A DNA stretch of 64,000 nucleotides from Alphaproteobacteria bacterium (GCA_018222605.1 JAAEZZ010000003.1:62001-126000); one strand, 5' to 3'; counted from the first letter of the stretch, positions 1-9,036 are shown. A program made the numbers and translations. Notes: a model not told the origin generated them from the letters alone.

Positions 1-2
1 GC

Positions 3-203
3 GTCTGCGCCTGTGCGACCTGCCACGTTCATATCGATCCGGCATGGATCGACATTGTGGGCCGCCTCATGGAAGGCGCTGCGGAGGCCGAGCTCCTGCA
101 ATTCGCAGAGGGAGCGAACCAATATAGCCGCCTCGCTTGCCAGATCCCCATCGTGACCACGTTGGAGGGTTTGGTTTTGCACGTTCCCGCGCAGCAATAC
201 TGA
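3..203 (+). CDS. 2Fe-2S ferredoxin, adrenodoxin type (3' end only)
   Basis: Partial gene; the start lies left of the window. The last 66 residues are visible. They contain CATCHVHID near the left edge and LACQI about 36 residues later, which match the second to fourth cysteine ligands of the C-x5-C-x2-C...C cluster of adrenodoxin-type ferredoxins; the first cysteine is off the window. Such ferredoxins pass electrons to P450 or Rieske oxygenases in the cytoplasm. It lies 67 bp before an acyl-CoA dehydrogenase pair on the same strand, which suggests one catabolic operon, possibly for steroid or terpenoid side chains (inference). Confidence 0.85.
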   Translation, partial: VCACATCHVHIDPAWIDIVGRLMEGAAEAELLQFAEGANQYSRLACQIPIVTTLEGLVLHVPAQQY

Positions 204-270
204 CGAGTCGGAGTGATGCATCGTCGTCCGCTCGGGGCGACGCCAATTCGATTTTTGAACGGAGGTCTCC

Positions 271-1482
271 ATGCCAACTCAGCTTCAATCCGGTGCCCAT
301 GCGAACGACGATCCATTTCGCACCGAAGTGCGACAATTCCTCGCCGCAAATTTCCCCGAAGAACTCAAGGGCAAGGGCAATCTGCTTGCCGGACTCGAAG
401 GGCCGACCAACGAGACCGATGAGCAGAAGAAATGGCGAGAGGCCGTGGCCGAGTGCGGTTGGGGTACACCGACCTGGCCCACGGAATATGGCGGTGGCGG
501 GCTGACCAAGGCCCAGGCCAAAATCGTCACTCAGGAATTCGCCAAGTCGGGGGCCTACAATCCCATCGGCGGGATGGGCGTAATGATGTTCGGCCCAACC
601 CTGCTTGAATTCGGGAGCGAGGAGCAAAAGTGCGAGCACATTCCGGCGATCTGCCGTGGCGAAATCCGCTGGTGCCAGGGTTATAGCGAACCCAATGCCG
701 GCTCCGATCTCGCTAATCTGCAAACCTTCGCCGAGGACAAAGGCGACCATTACCTGATCAACGGCCAGAAGACCTGGACCAGCGGCGGGCAATGGGCCGA
801 CAAGTGCTTCGCAATCGTTCGCACCGACAGGCGCGACAAGCACAAGGGCATCAGCTTCATGCTGATTGACATGAATGCGCCCGGCGTCGAAGTCCGCCCG
901 ATCACCATGATTTCGGGCACCAGCCCTTTCTGCGAGACTTTCTTAACCGATGTAAGGGTACCGAAGAAAAATCTCGTTGGAAAAGAGGGTCAGGGTTGGG
1001 CCATTGGCAAACGCCTGCTCCAGCACGAGCGAACCAACATCTCTGGTGGCGGCAATCTGGCTCTGATGATGGCGCAGAGCCTCGGCGACATCGCGAAGAA
1101 ATATTGCGAAACCGCCGCGGATGGTCGGCTGACCGACAATGTGCTGCGCGACAAGATCGCCGATTTCGAAATCCGCTGGAGCAGCTTCTTGTTTACAGCG
1201 CGCCGCGCGATCGAGGAAAGCAAGGCGCCCGGCGGAGTCTCTGAGATCAGTTCAGTTCTCAAAAAGACGGGCACCAAGCTGGCACAGGAACGCTCGGAAC
1301 TACTGATCGAAATCCGTGGGTTGCAGGGCCTTGGCTGGGAAGGCGACGGTTTTTCCGAGGGGGAACTCGAGGACGTGCGCACCTGGCTCTTCGGCAAGGC
1401 AGCAACGATCTATGGTGGTTCGACCGAAATCCAGAACAATATCATCGCCAAGCGCGTGCTCGGCATGCTCGATCACGCGTAA
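271..1482 (+). CDS. acyl-CoA dehydrogenase, subunit 1 of a probable two-subunit enzyme
   Basis: A 403-residue FAD-dependent acyl-CoA dehydrogenase that would introduce the alpha-beta double bond during beta-oxidation. The FAD/substrate segment YSEPNAGSDLANLQT is near residues 138-152 and the C-terminal helix segment IYGGSTEIQNNIIAKRVLG is clear. The usual catalytic Glu of the IYEGT motif is Gly here. A Glu in QHERTNI (about residue 253) sits where isovaleryl-CoA dehydrogenase keeps its base. GGAGG precedes the ATG. The next gene encodes a shorter paralogue 17 bp downstream, the arrangement seen for heteromeric steroid-type enzymes. The actual substrate is unknown. Confidence 0.88.
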   Translation: MPTQLQSGAHANDDPFRTEVRQFLAANFPEELKGKGNLLAGLEGPTNETDEQKKWREAVAECGWGTPTWPTEYGGGGLTKAQAKIVTQEFAKSGAYNPIGGMGVMMFGPTLLEFGSEEQKCEHIPAICRGEIRWCQGYSEPNAGSDLANLQTFAEDKGDHYLINGQKTWTSGGQWADKCFAIVRTDRRDKHKGISFMLIDMNAPGVEVRPITMISGTSPFCETFLTDVRVPKKNLVGKEGQGWAIGKRLLQHERTNISGGGNLALMMAQSLGDIAKKYCETAADGRLTDNVLRDKIADFEIRWSSFLFTARRAIEESKAPGGVSEISSVLKKTGTKLAQERSELLIEIRGLQGLGWEGDGFSEGELEDVRTWLFGKAATIYGGSTEIQNNIIAKRVLGMLDHA

Positions 1483-1499
1483 GGAGGGGAGTACTGACA

Positions 1500-2570
1500 A
1501 TGGCAGTTCTCGACGAACAACAGGAAATGCTACGCGACATGGCTCGCAGCTGGGCCGTCAACGAAAGCCCTTTGACAGAATTTCGTAAGGTCCGCGCCAG
1601 CGGCTCCGAGGAGGCGTTTGATCGCGCTGCCTACGCCAAGATGGTGGAAATGGGTTGGGCCGGGGTCATCATTCCTGAAGAGTATGGTGGGTCAGACTTT
1701 GGCTGGCTCTCGGCGGGTCTCGTGATTGAACAGCTCGGAAAGACGCTGACCGCAAGCCCGCTCGTCCTCAACACCGCGGCGGCATCGGCGATCATCCTGG
1801 GCGGCAGCGACGAGCAGAAAGCATTGTGGCTTCCGAAGCTCGCGAGCGGTGAAGCCATCGCGACGCTAGCGGTCGATGAAGGGCCCTCTCATGATCCGGC
1901 CAGGATCGAGACAAGTGTTTCCGGCGGCAAACTGACCGGCAGGAAAGCCTTCGTTCACGAGGCACACGGCGCAGACCTCTTCGTGGTTGCGGCCAAGGAT
2001 GGGCTTTACCTAGTCGAAAAGAGTGACGGCGTCTTACTCATCACCCGTAAGCTCTCTGACCAGCGAAGCCATGCCGAAGTGAATTTCGTTGGTGCAGCGG
2101 CAAACAAGCTCAAAGGCGGGGGCGAAAGCTTGCTCGGCGATGTGCTCGACCGCGCGCGCGTGCTAACGGCAGCCGAGATGCTCGGCATGGCCCAAGCCGT
2201 GTTCGACACCACGCTCGACTATCTCAAGCAGCGCGTGCAGTTCAACCAGGTGCTTGCCACCTTCCAGGCACTGCAGCACCGCATGGCGGACCTTTTCGCC
2301 GACCTCACACAGATGCGCTCGGCAGTCGAGGCGGGACTACAGGCGGTCGATGGTGGGTTCGGCGCAGCGCGCGCTGCGACCATCGCCAAGGCCGAGGCCA
2401 ACCGCGTACTGCACGGTATCAGCAACCAGGGCATACAGCTCCATGGCGGTATCGGCATGACCGACGAATATGACGTCGGCTTTTACCTGAAGCGCGCACG
2501 CGTGCTCGAGGCGAGCTTCGGCTCGACGACCTGGCTTAAGGATCGATACGCCGCTTTGTCCGGTTACTGA
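1500..2570 (+). CDS. acyl-CoA dehydrogenase, subunit 2
   Basis: A 356-residue acyl-CoA dehydrogenase paralogue, shorter than the usual 380-400. It keeps the family ends (WAGVIIPEEYGGSDFG near residue 53 and LHGGIGMTDEYDVGFYLKRA near residue 315). The active-site region is degenerate: the YEGT position reads SFGSTTWLKD, and the alternative base position reads LDRARVL. It is probably the non-catalytic FAD-binding partner of the gene just upstream, with which it is co-directional and closely spaced. The heteromer assignment is inference from pairing and motif loss. Confidence 0.85.
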   Translation: MAVLDEQQEMLRDMARSWAVNESPLTEFRKVRASGSEEAFDRAAYAKMVEMGWAGVIIPEEYGGSDFGWLSAGLVIEQLGKTLTASPLVLNTAAASAIILGGSDEQKALWLPKLASGEAIATLAVDEGPSHDPARIETSVSGGKLTGRKAFVHEAHGADLFVVAAKDGLYLVEKSDGVLLITRKLSDQRSHAEVNFVGAAANKLKGGGESLLGDVLDRARVLTAAEMLGMAQAVFDTTLDYLKQRVQFNQVLATFQALQHRMADLFADLTQMRSAVEAGLQAVDGGFGAARAATIAKAEANRVLHGISNQGIQLHGGIGMTDEYDVGFYLKRARVLEASFGSTTWLKDRYAALSGY

Positions 2571-2857
2571 CCACGAGTGAAGTCCTCCCGGGTCGCATGC
2601 TGGGCCTTAGCACATGATTTTGTGATTGGGGTCGTATTTCGCGTCCCCGGGGATGGTGAGTATGGTCTTGTCCATGCAAATGCATCACGTGCAAGCATGC
2701 CCGCAGTAATGATGGCTGCAAGCCTGCAAGCGAAGCGCCGACTATGTGCGGCCGCGTCCTCCCACCTGCTACGCGTTCACCAATTACAATAAAGTCTCTC
2801 GCGATAGCGTCGAGAGAATAATTGATGTACCCCAAAGAATGTAGACGCCCTGCGGCT
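2571..2857. other. intergenic region with a stem-loop
   Basis: No convincing gene. The main structure is a perfect 7-bp stem, TCTCTCG at 2795-2801 with CGAGAGA at 2811-2817 and a 9-nt loop. On the minus strand it is followed by CTTTATT, so it could terminate transcription of the small minus-strand frame that ends at 2858. Confidence 0.4.
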
Positions 2858-3115
2858 TCATTGTCCTGCCATTTCGAACTCGGCAGCCGACAAGGCCCAT
2901 CCTGAAATGGCGGGTCCGTGGGTAGTCAGCATACTCCAGAAAAAACCCGCAAGATTTGCAACTGTTGTAACTGCCAACAAAACAGCCCGGATCTTTTGAG
3001 CCATGCTTTCCCGCAATGAGCCCTTCAGGGCAACGGCCAAAGCCTGAACTTCTGAGAAAACACATAGCCACAAAAGACTTGTTAGGACGATGAATAGTAA
3101 TGACAATCTTGGCAC
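2858..3115 (-). CDS. possible small two-span membrane protein
   Basis: An 85-residue frame starting with GTG. It has two strongly hydrophobic stretches (about residues 4-30 and 43-63) separated by a basic loop, the pattern of a small inner-membrane protein. No family is recognised. A stem-loop with a T-rich tail lies just past its stop on the same strand. There is no good ribosome binding site and composition is unremarkable, so it may be fortuitous. Confidence 0.3.
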   Translation of the reverse strand: MPRLSLLFIVLTSLLWLCVFSEVQALAVALKGSLRESMAQKIRAVLLAVTTVANLAGFFWSMLTTHGPAISGWALSAAEFEMAGQ

Positions 3116-3327
3116 TCGGAAATCGAGACAACCCTCATAGTAACAAGGACTTCAACTGCCCGCATTGCAGAATGGGGTTCGGTTCGCGGAAACTCAGGCC
3201 TGCGACAATTACGTCGCGCTAACAGGTCGGACACAAGTCAGCTTCCGACCCGGGCTTGCCGAAACGAAAAAACCCTTGCAGCATTGGAGTCTTCCACACA
3301 AGTTTTCAATTTTTCGTGCGCCGGACA
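3116..3327. other. intergenic, nothing recognised
   Basis: About 200 bp between the possible small membrane protein and the serine hydrolase stop codon. I see no RNA gene, long repeat or operator copy here. Confidence 0.4.
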
Positions 3328-4380
3328 TCAATTATTCTGTGGTACGCTTCTGGAATGTGCCGCATTCAAGGTTAGTTCCAAGAATACATAATCCGACCAG
3401 CGTTCCTTATCACCTCGCAAGGCTGCGCCCAGATCAAGATCTGCAAGACGCACGATGGTCAGACCAAGCGACGGGATTACATAGAGCCGCTGATTGCCCG
3501 CTCCGGCAGCCACCACCATGTCATCAGGCAGACTATCGGCATGATCGTCAATATCTGTCGTCGCTGTAACGACGTCCTTTGACGATGAGGGCCTCGGCAA
3601 CCACCAGGATAGCCCGTATGCGGCATTCGCTGCACTTCCCTCGAACAGCGCTTCAAAAGTTTCCTGGTCAACGATCTGTATGCCGTCAACCCTGCCGCCA
3701 AGGCGCACGAACTCGCCGAATTTCGCCCACTCGCTGGCAGACATGATGACTCCCTGAGGCATCAGGGGTTGCTTGTCCGGGCCGTTTCTCCACCGGTATC
3801 CCGCAAGTCCCAAGGGCGCAAACAAGCGCTGCTCCAAATACGCTCTTGGTCCACCCGACTGGCCAGCCGCTTTAAGTTTGCGGCGCATGACTTCACCGAA
3901 AATCTGAGACGGAACGGCGCCATACTGGAATTTCAACCCGGCTAGCGAGTTTATATCGCTTGCAACCGCAGCTTCGTATCCCGGCGGACGTCCGATGCGG
4001 CTCTTGTGCCCGCTCGTCATCGACAGAAGGTGACGGAGAGTTACCTTACTGCGCTGGGGGTCTCCTTGCCACTCAGTGAGCGTTACGGCGACCGGCTCGT
4101 CCAGAGACAATAGACCATCTTTTGCTGCGATGGCGGCCATTATGCCAAGAAAGCTTTTTGTGCCGGACCAAAGTTCGTGAGGTTCGTTGATGTCGTGGTC
4201 AGGGCTGTTACAGACCGGCTCGCCGTCTTTGAGCACAAGCACCGCCAGACCTCGGTCTGCATTTGAATATGCAATGGCCTGCTGGCAGGCATTGCTCTGA
4301 TCAGAATGTCCGGTCGGATAAGGCTGTGCTGCACACGAGCCAGCAGTTAAGGCCAGCCAAAAAAGCAAGTATCGAGGCAC
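3328..4380 (-). CDS. serine hydrolase, class C beta-lactamase / esterase family, exported
   Basis: A 350-residue protein with an N-terminal hydrophobic leader (about residues 1-18) and a penicillin-binding-protein-like serine hydrolase domain. The nucleophile motif SxxK is SGTK at residues 72-75, followed by LRHLLSMTSG typical of EstB/LpxC-like esterases. It would hydrolyse ester or amide bonds in the periplasm. It starts with GTG after GGGAG, directly next to a palindrome shared with the TonB receptor and carboxylesterase promoters. It therefore probably belongs to the same regulon as the divergent GntR gene. Substrate unknown. Confidence 0.8.
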   Translation of the reverse strand: MPRYLLFWLALTAGSCAAQPYPTGHSDQSNACQQAIAYSNADRGLAVLVLKDGEPVCNSPDHDINEPHELWSGTKSFLGIMAAIAAKDGLLSLDEPVAVTLTEWQGDPQRSKVTLRHLLSMTSGHKSRIGRPPGYEAAVASDINSLAGLKFQYGAVPSQIFGEVMRRKLKAAGQSGGPRAYLEQRLFAPLGLAGYRWRNGPDKQPLMPQGVIMSASEWAKFGEFVRLGGRVDGIQIVDQETFEALFEGSAANAAYGLSWWLPRPSSSKDVVTATTDIDDHADSLPDDMVVAAGAGNQRLYVIPSLGLTIVRLADLDLGAALRGDKERWSDYVFLELTLNAAHSRSVPQNN

Positions 4381-4401
4381 TTTTAAACTCTCCCTTATTG
4401 A

Positions 4402-4413
4402 ATTATCGATAAT
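4402..4413. promoter_or_regulatory. putative GntR operator, copy 1 (ATTATCGATAAT)
   Basis: Perfect 12-bp palindrome in the 61-bp gap between the divergent serine hydrolase and GntR regulator genes. Three further identical copies lie upstream of the TonB receptor (two) and the carboxylesterase (one). The position fits autoregulation plus control of the hydrolase. Confidence 0.75.
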
Positions 4414-4441
4414 ACTGCCTTTTGAAGACGATCAAGGCTAG

Positions 4442-5227
4442 ATGGAATCTCGAAAAATGAAGGTGATCAGTGTGCCAGACCAGCCAGAAGAATTGCCGCA
4501 GGAAGTTATAACTGATGCTCTGACGCAGGACCGGGTCATCGCGGCAGCGCTGATTGAGGACATCGTTGAATGGCGGATCCCGCCGGGTTCCTGGATCCGG
4601 GAAAGGGAAATTGCCAAACGGTTTGAGGTTTCTCACGCGCCCGTACGCGAAGCATTCCGTCAAATCGCCAATATAGGACTCGTTGAGGTCGTGCCCTGGC
4701 GAGGTGCCCGCGTCGCGGTGATTGACAAGCAGGCGACTATCGAGATCCTCGAACTCTGGAAATCCCTGTTCGGCGTCGTGTGTCGCCTTGCGAGCCAGCG
4801 CATGACTGACAGCGAGGCCGAACAGCTTGTCGCGCGTGTCAAGGAATTTACGGCCATTGCGCATGCGACGCGCAATACGTTCGACCATCTTGCCGTTTCC
4901 AACCGCATCGGTGCCTATATTGCGCATTGCGCCCGTGCACCTCAGTCCAAAACTTTGCTGGACCGCGTGGCGATTGTTGCCAAGTGGCAGCAGAGGATCA
5001 TCTCGCAGAAGTTCCTCGAAGACCTTCCGGTCGCTCCGGCGCTGAAGTCTGCCGAAATCTACGAGCGGCTCTGCGCCGCCATCAAGGCCCGCCAACCGGA
5101 CAAGGCCGACGAACTTGCGCGCGCCCTGATCGGAAACCTTCAGGACTACTATCAAGAAGCGCTGGCGACTTACCTTGATGCGCAGGCCGTCGAACAGGCG
5201 CGCCGGAAACCGCCTCGCCGAAAATAG
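4442..5227 (+). CDS. GntR-family transcriptional regulator with FCD domain
   Basis: A 261-residue cytoplasmic regulator. An N-terminal winged helix (about residues 25-95; IREREIAKRFEVSHAPVREAFRQIANIGLVEV) is followed by an all-helical FCD ligand-binding domain to about residue 245. FCD regulators usually repress nearby catabolic genes until a carboxylate-type effector binds. The gene is divergent from a serine hydrolase and 148 bp upstream of a TonB receptor, and each promoter region holds the ATTATCGATAAT palindrome. I infer it is the local, autoregulated specific regulator. A second ATG five codons in is an alternative start. Effector unknown. Confidence 0.9.
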   Translation: MESRKMKVISVPDQPEELPQEVITDALTQDRVIAAALIEDIVEWRIPPGSWIREREIAKRFEVSHAPVREAFRQIANIGLVEVVPWRGARVAVIDKQATIEILELWKSLFGVVCRLASQRMTDSEAEQLVARVKEFTAIAHATRNTFDHLAVSNRIGAYIAHCARAPQSKTLLDRVAIVAKWQQRIISQKFLEDLPVAPALKSAEIYERLCAAIKARQPDKADELARALIGNLQDYYQEALATYLDAQAVEQARRKPPRRK

Positions 5228-5295
5228 CCAATCCTATGCGGCCGCCCGTTCGGTTGCGAGGCTACCGTTTGTTGCCGCTCGCCAGCATGAAGTAC

Positions 5296-5326
5296 TTGAC
5301 ACCCCGCCCCAAATATTATCGATAAT
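5296..5326 (+). promoter_or_regulatory. putative TonB-receptor promoter overlapping operator copy 2
   Basis: TTGACA at 5296-5301 and GATAAT at 5321-5326 with a 19-bp spacer resemble a sigma-70 promoter with a slightly long spacer. The -10 hexamer is the right half of an operator palindrome, which would let a bound repressor block polymerase directly. Confidence 0.45.
5315..5326. promoter_or_regulatory. putative GntR operator, copy 2 (ATTATCGATAAT)
   Basis: Perfect palindrome identical to copy 1, 17 bp centre-to-centre from copy 3. Both lie just upstream of the TonB-dependent receptor. Confidence 0.75.
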
Positions 5327-5331
5327 CTGAA

Positions 5332-5343
5332 ATTATCGATAAT
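5332..5343. promoter_or_regulatory. putative GntR operator, copy 3 (ATTATCGATAAT)
   Basis: Perfect palindrome, 17 bp downstream of copy 2 centre to centre. Close tandem sites may allow cooperative binding of two dimers. It lies within the expected 5' leader of the receptor mRNA. Confidence 0.75.
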
Positions 5344-5375
5344 AAGCCCAAGATGGGCCTTTGAGGGAGGAATAC

Positions 5376-7631
5376 ATGCTTCGCTTTATGCTTTTTGCGA
5401 CAACCGCAATGACGGTGGCTGTCAATGGAATCGCGCCGGCCTCGGCCCAGGCTGTTGAAGATGCTGCTTCACAAGCGCCTTCCGAAGGCGCGGAAGAGGA
5501 AGTTCGGCTAGGGGAAGTGGTGGTGACTGCGCGTCGCCGGGAGGAGCGGCTTTCCGAAGTTCCGACGGCGGCCTCCGTCATCGGCGGGAACGCGCTCACC
5601 GAGCGCGGCGGCGCCAGCACCAGCGGCGAACTGCTGGCCGACCAGCCAAGCGTTCGCTTCAACAACCTCAACTCGTCCGTCACCTCGGAACTTTCGATCC
5701 GCGCCTCGTCGACTGCGCGCGCAACGAACGGCGATCCCAGCGTCGGGCTCTACCGCAATGCCTCTTACATCGGCGGTGGCGGCATCGGCGGGCGCAACTT
5801 TGCCTTGATCGATTTTCTCGACATCGGGCGCGTTGAGGTGCTGCGCGGCACCCAGGGTGCGCTCTACGGCCGCAACGCTGTCGGCGGCGCCGTCAACATC
5901 GTCTCGGCGCAGCCGGAATTTGAAACATCCGGATACCTGAAGGCGCAATATGGAATTGAGAACGAGAACCTGCGCGGCGAGGGTGTCGTCAACAGGGCGC
6001 TCAGCGACACATTGGCAGTTCGCTTCAGTGGCTTCGCGGTGGGTCAAGAGTCCGGTTTCTTCTACAACCCCGTCAATGACGTCTATTTCGACCGGGAAGA
6101 GGGCCACGGCTTGCGAGCGCAGCTACGCTACAGTTCCGGTCCGCTCGATCTGCTTTTCCTTGCAGAAACCCAAGTTCTCGAGACACCCTCGATCCACTAC
6201 CAGATCGAAATTCCTGCAGGCACGCCAGGCTTCCCGGGCGGCTATATACAGGACAGGTTCAACTATCCCTGGAACACCCCGCCCTCTGCCGAGCAGGACG
6301 TTGACTCCTACCAGATCGTCGCGAAGTACGATCTGGACTGGGCGCAACTGAATTCCACCACGCTCTATCGCGAGCGTGTCTCCGCATATGATCTCGATGC
6401 AGATGCGATCAATGCGCAGGAGCGCGCCGATGCCATTGCAGCTGGCAGTATTCTTGCCGTCGTTCCGCTGGATGTGAACTCGGCAGCTTTCGTGCGGGAT
6501 ACGACCACGTCCTTCAACCAGGATGTCCATCTCACCGGCGAAGCCATCGATGGCCGGCTCAATTGGCTCGCGGGCATCGACCTCCTGCTTCTTGAGAGCG
6601 ATTATTCGGTGGAGAATGCCCGAACCCCCACACTCGCTAACCCTTCGACCGGCAGTATCTCCCCCGTCGACCTCGAATATAATTCTTACGCCGTGTACGG
6701 ATCGCTCGGCTATGACCTGACCGAGCGGCTAAACCTCACAGGTGAGCTTCGCTACACGCAGGATGACCGCTCCCTCAGTTCCCGCCTGTTTGACCGGGGC
6801 ACCGGGGCGCCCCTGGGCGGAGCCGCGCGGGTCGTGGATGGCAGCATCGAACCGAGCAACCTATCCTACAACGCCACCGCCGCCTTCAAGCTGACCTCCA
6901 GTATCCTGACTTACGCCAAGGCCGGCACCAGCTACCGGGCTGGGGGCTTCAACACCAATCTTGGTGATCCGCGGCAGCCCAGACCCATTGATGCAGCGTT
7001 CGACGACGAAACGTCCCAGAGCTATGAAATCGGCCTCAAGGGTACGCTTGGCAGCCATTCCTATTTCGCCATTGCGGCTTATATGAACGATCAGGAAAAT
7101 CTTATTGCCCAGACGGACAATGGATGTGCGCTGACAAACCCGACATGTCCCGTGGCGGCGACGTCCTTTCTCACGAACGCGGGTGACGCCGAAAGCCGTG
7201 GTGTAGAAGGCGAGATTTCCTCACTCTTCGACATTGCTGGCGGCAAACTCTCCACCGGTTTCAGCCTCTCCTATCAGGAGGGTGAAGTGATCAGCGGCAG
7301 ATTCGAAGGGCTGGATCTGGCCCAGGTTCCTGAATGGCTCGGTTCGGCCACCCTGAATTATCGCCGGCCAATTGGCCCTGATTCTGAAGCGTTCGCCAAT
7401 TTCGTCTACACAGCGCAGACTGGCGGCGTTCAGGAACTGTCTGCCACAACCGCGCCGCTCGACGATTTCGGACTGATCAACCTTCGCCTCGGGGCGCGCT
7501 TCGGCAAGGTCAGTGTGACGGCTTTTGCGCGCAACCTGACCGATGAAGTCCACTTTGTGGCGCGAGCTCCCACGATCAATCGCTACAGCCAGCCACGGCT
7601 GACAGGAATCGAGCTTCGCTACGACTTTTAG
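5376..7631 (+). CDS. TonB-dependent outer-membrane receptor
   Basis: A 751-residue receptor. Signal peptide at residues 1-25 (ending PASAQA), a TonB-box-like segment GEVVVTARRREERL near residue 50, a plug domain, then a beta barrel ending in the typical terminal aromatic residue (ELRYDF). It imports a ligand across the outer membrane using TonB energy; with three exported hydrolases nearby, an ester-containing organic substrate is more likely than a siderophore (inference). ATG 5376 is preferred over an upstream TTG because GGGAGG lies 6 bp before it. Two palindromes overlap its promoter. Confidence 0.93.
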   Translation: MLRFMLFATTAMTVAVNGIAPASAQAVEDAASQAPSEGAEEEVRLGEVVVTARRREERLSEVPTAASVIGGNALTERGGASTSGELLADQPSVRFNNLNSSVTSELSIRASSTARATNGDPSVGLYRNASYIGGGGIGGRNFALIDFLDIGRVEVLRGTQGALYGRNAVGGAVNIVSAQPEFETSGYLKAQYGIENENLRGEGVVNRALSDTLAVRFSGFAVGQESGFFYNPVNDVYFDREEGHGLRAQLRYSSGPLDLLFLAETQVLETPSIHYQIEIPAGTPGFPGGYIQDRFNYPWNTPPSAEQDVDSYQIVAKYDLDWAQLNSTTLYRERVSAYDLDADAINAQERADAIAAGSILAVVPLDVNSAAFVRDTTTSFNQDVHLTGEAIDGRLNWLAGIDLLLLESDYSVENARTPTLANPSTGSISPVDLEYNSYAVYGSLGYDLTERLNLTGELRYTQDDRSLSSRLFDRGTGAPLGGAARVVDGSIEPSNLSYNATAAFKLTSSILTYAKAGTSYRAGGFNTNLGDPRQPRPIDAAFDDETSQSYEIGLKGTLGSHSYFAIAAYMNDQENLIAQTDNGCALTNPTCPVAATSFLTNAGDAESRGVEGEISSLFDIAGGKLSTGFSLSYQEGEVISGRFEGLDLAQVPEWLGSATLNYRRPIGPDSEAFANFVYTAQTGGVQELSATTAPLDDFGLINLRLGARFGKVSVTAFARNLTDEVHFVARAPTINRYSQPRLTGIELRYDF

Positions 7632-7693
7632 TCTGGCTACGGATTTCCTCCCGAAGACCTAAACGCCTGCCGGCATTCCGGCAGGCGTCATTT

Positions 7694-8989
7694 TCAGGCC
7701 TTACTGAGAACTCGCTCGATCAGGCGCAGGAAGGATGCGTTTGTTGTGGCCAATTCACGCATGTCTACCTTGTCCGGCGTATCCTGATCGGTGTGATGAA
7801 AGCGTCCTGCGCCGAAGACGCCGAAAGCGGATGCATAGCCGGCGCCAAGAATCTCGCGGAGCTCTCCCGCCGCATTTTCTGCAGTCATGACATAGGCGGC
7901 CTCCAGTCCTGGCCGGCCGCGGAACATCTCTCTGGCCAGCCCTTCAATTCCTTCCGTCACGCCAAGATAACGTTGCGGGTCAGGTGACGGCAGTGGCAGT
8001 AGGGTGGGACCCAGGTCATGAAAATCAACTCCCGAGAGGTTGGCGCCGAGATGCACCCAAAGCGCTGTGTCCATCGGCGCCGGTGCGCCACTTTCCAGGA
8101 ATCTGTGGGCGCCCAGGTTCTCGTACTCGTGTCCTGACGTTGCCACCAGATGAATGTCCGCCGTCGGCCAGGTTGAGGCGAACCGTCGCCCCAGTTCAAG
8201 GAAAATCGCAATGCCGGGACCTCTCTCCGAGGCGCAGATGCCCCAGCCGGACTTGGGCGTGCTGATAACGATCCGTGCACCGGGGCCAGTCCGCCGGGCA
8301 ATCAGATTGTCAGCCAACCGGCCCGGCCGGGCTGGGGCGATGGAAAGTCTGGCCGTGTCGCCACGGGTTGCTGCCGCGCGCAGGGCGCCTGCCTCACGGG
8401 GCGCTAGGGTCAGCATGGGAGCAATATCGCCGTCGGCCGGGGTATTGAGCCGAATAGCGAGCCGTGTTGGCCCATTGGTGATTGCCGCCACACCCGCCAC
8501 CTGCGCTTCCCGTGAGGTTTTCAGTACGCGCTGCCATTCCGTCGATATCAGGCTGGAATGGCGCCGAAACCCTGCGTCATAAACCAGCAGCTTTCCGGTC
8601 AAGGCTGGCGGCGGAGTATCCGTATTCCAGTAGACGAGCTCCGCCTCGGCCTCTGCCGCCCGAGCCGGCATCTGGACCGGTCCTGAAATTTGTGTCCCGT
8701 CAGGCAGTAACACCGTTCCTGTTTCGCCGTCACAGGCAGGTACTTCGAACGTCTGCCGACGCGTCTCGTATCCAGCGGTCGAGAGCTCGCCCTCCATCCA
8801 ATCCGTCGTCGCAAGATCGCCTGCGCTGCCAGAATAATGAGAGCCGAAACTGGCATAAGTCACCACCGCGCGTTCAAGCGCGCTCGCATCACGCTCGAGG
8901 GACTCTTCCGGTCCGGTTCGCGCGGCCGGCAATCCTGCACATGCGCCAAGCGCGGCTGGAAGCAGCAAGGCATGTCGCCGGTTGATCAT
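7694..8989 (-). CDS. M28-peptidase-like lipoprotein, probably lacking zinc ligands
   Basis: A 431-residue exported protein. An RR-containing leader and LGAC lipobox put the lipid-attached Cys near residue 17. The layout is that of M28 aminopeptidases with an inserted PA domain (roughly residues 100-220) and GHEYENLGAHRFLE late in the domain. The usual zinc signatures are replaced: the HxD position reads STPKSG, the DDN-x-SG position reads ASERGPG, and the EE pair reads HEYEN. It may be a non-peptidase binding or hydrolase variant. It lies 47 bp downstream of the carboxylesterase on the same strand, probably one operon. Confidence 0.7.
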   Translation of the reverse strand: MINRRHALLLPAALGACAGLPAARTGPEESLERDASALERAVVTYASFGSHYSGSAGDLATTDWMEGELSTAGYETRRQTFEVPACDGETGTVLLPDGTQISGPVQMPARAAEAEAELVYWNTDTPPPALTGKLLVYDAGFRRHSSLISTEWQRVLKTSREAQVAGVAAITNGPTRLAIRLNTPADGDIAPMLTLAPREAGALRAAATRGDTARLSIAPARPGRLADNLIARRTGPGARIVISTPKSGWGICASERGPGIAIFLELGRRFASTWPTADIHLVATSGHEYENLGAHRFLESGAPAPMDTALWVHLGANLSGVDFHDLGPTLLPLPSPDPQRYLGVTEGIEGLAREMFRGRPGLEAAYVMTAENAAGELREILGAGYASAFGVFGAGRFHHTDQDTPDKVDMRELATTNASFLRLIERVLSKA

Positions 8990-9036
8990 GCAAAAACACT
9001 CCTTATGCGTATCGACAGTGACATCGGGCTCAGTCT

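Noticed and set aside
67-843. Long minus-strand open frame (~258 codons) across the ferredoxin end and acyl-CoA dehydrogenase start
   Set aside because: It is antisense to two genes with clear family motifs, has no recognisable domain of its own, and reflects high third-position GC.
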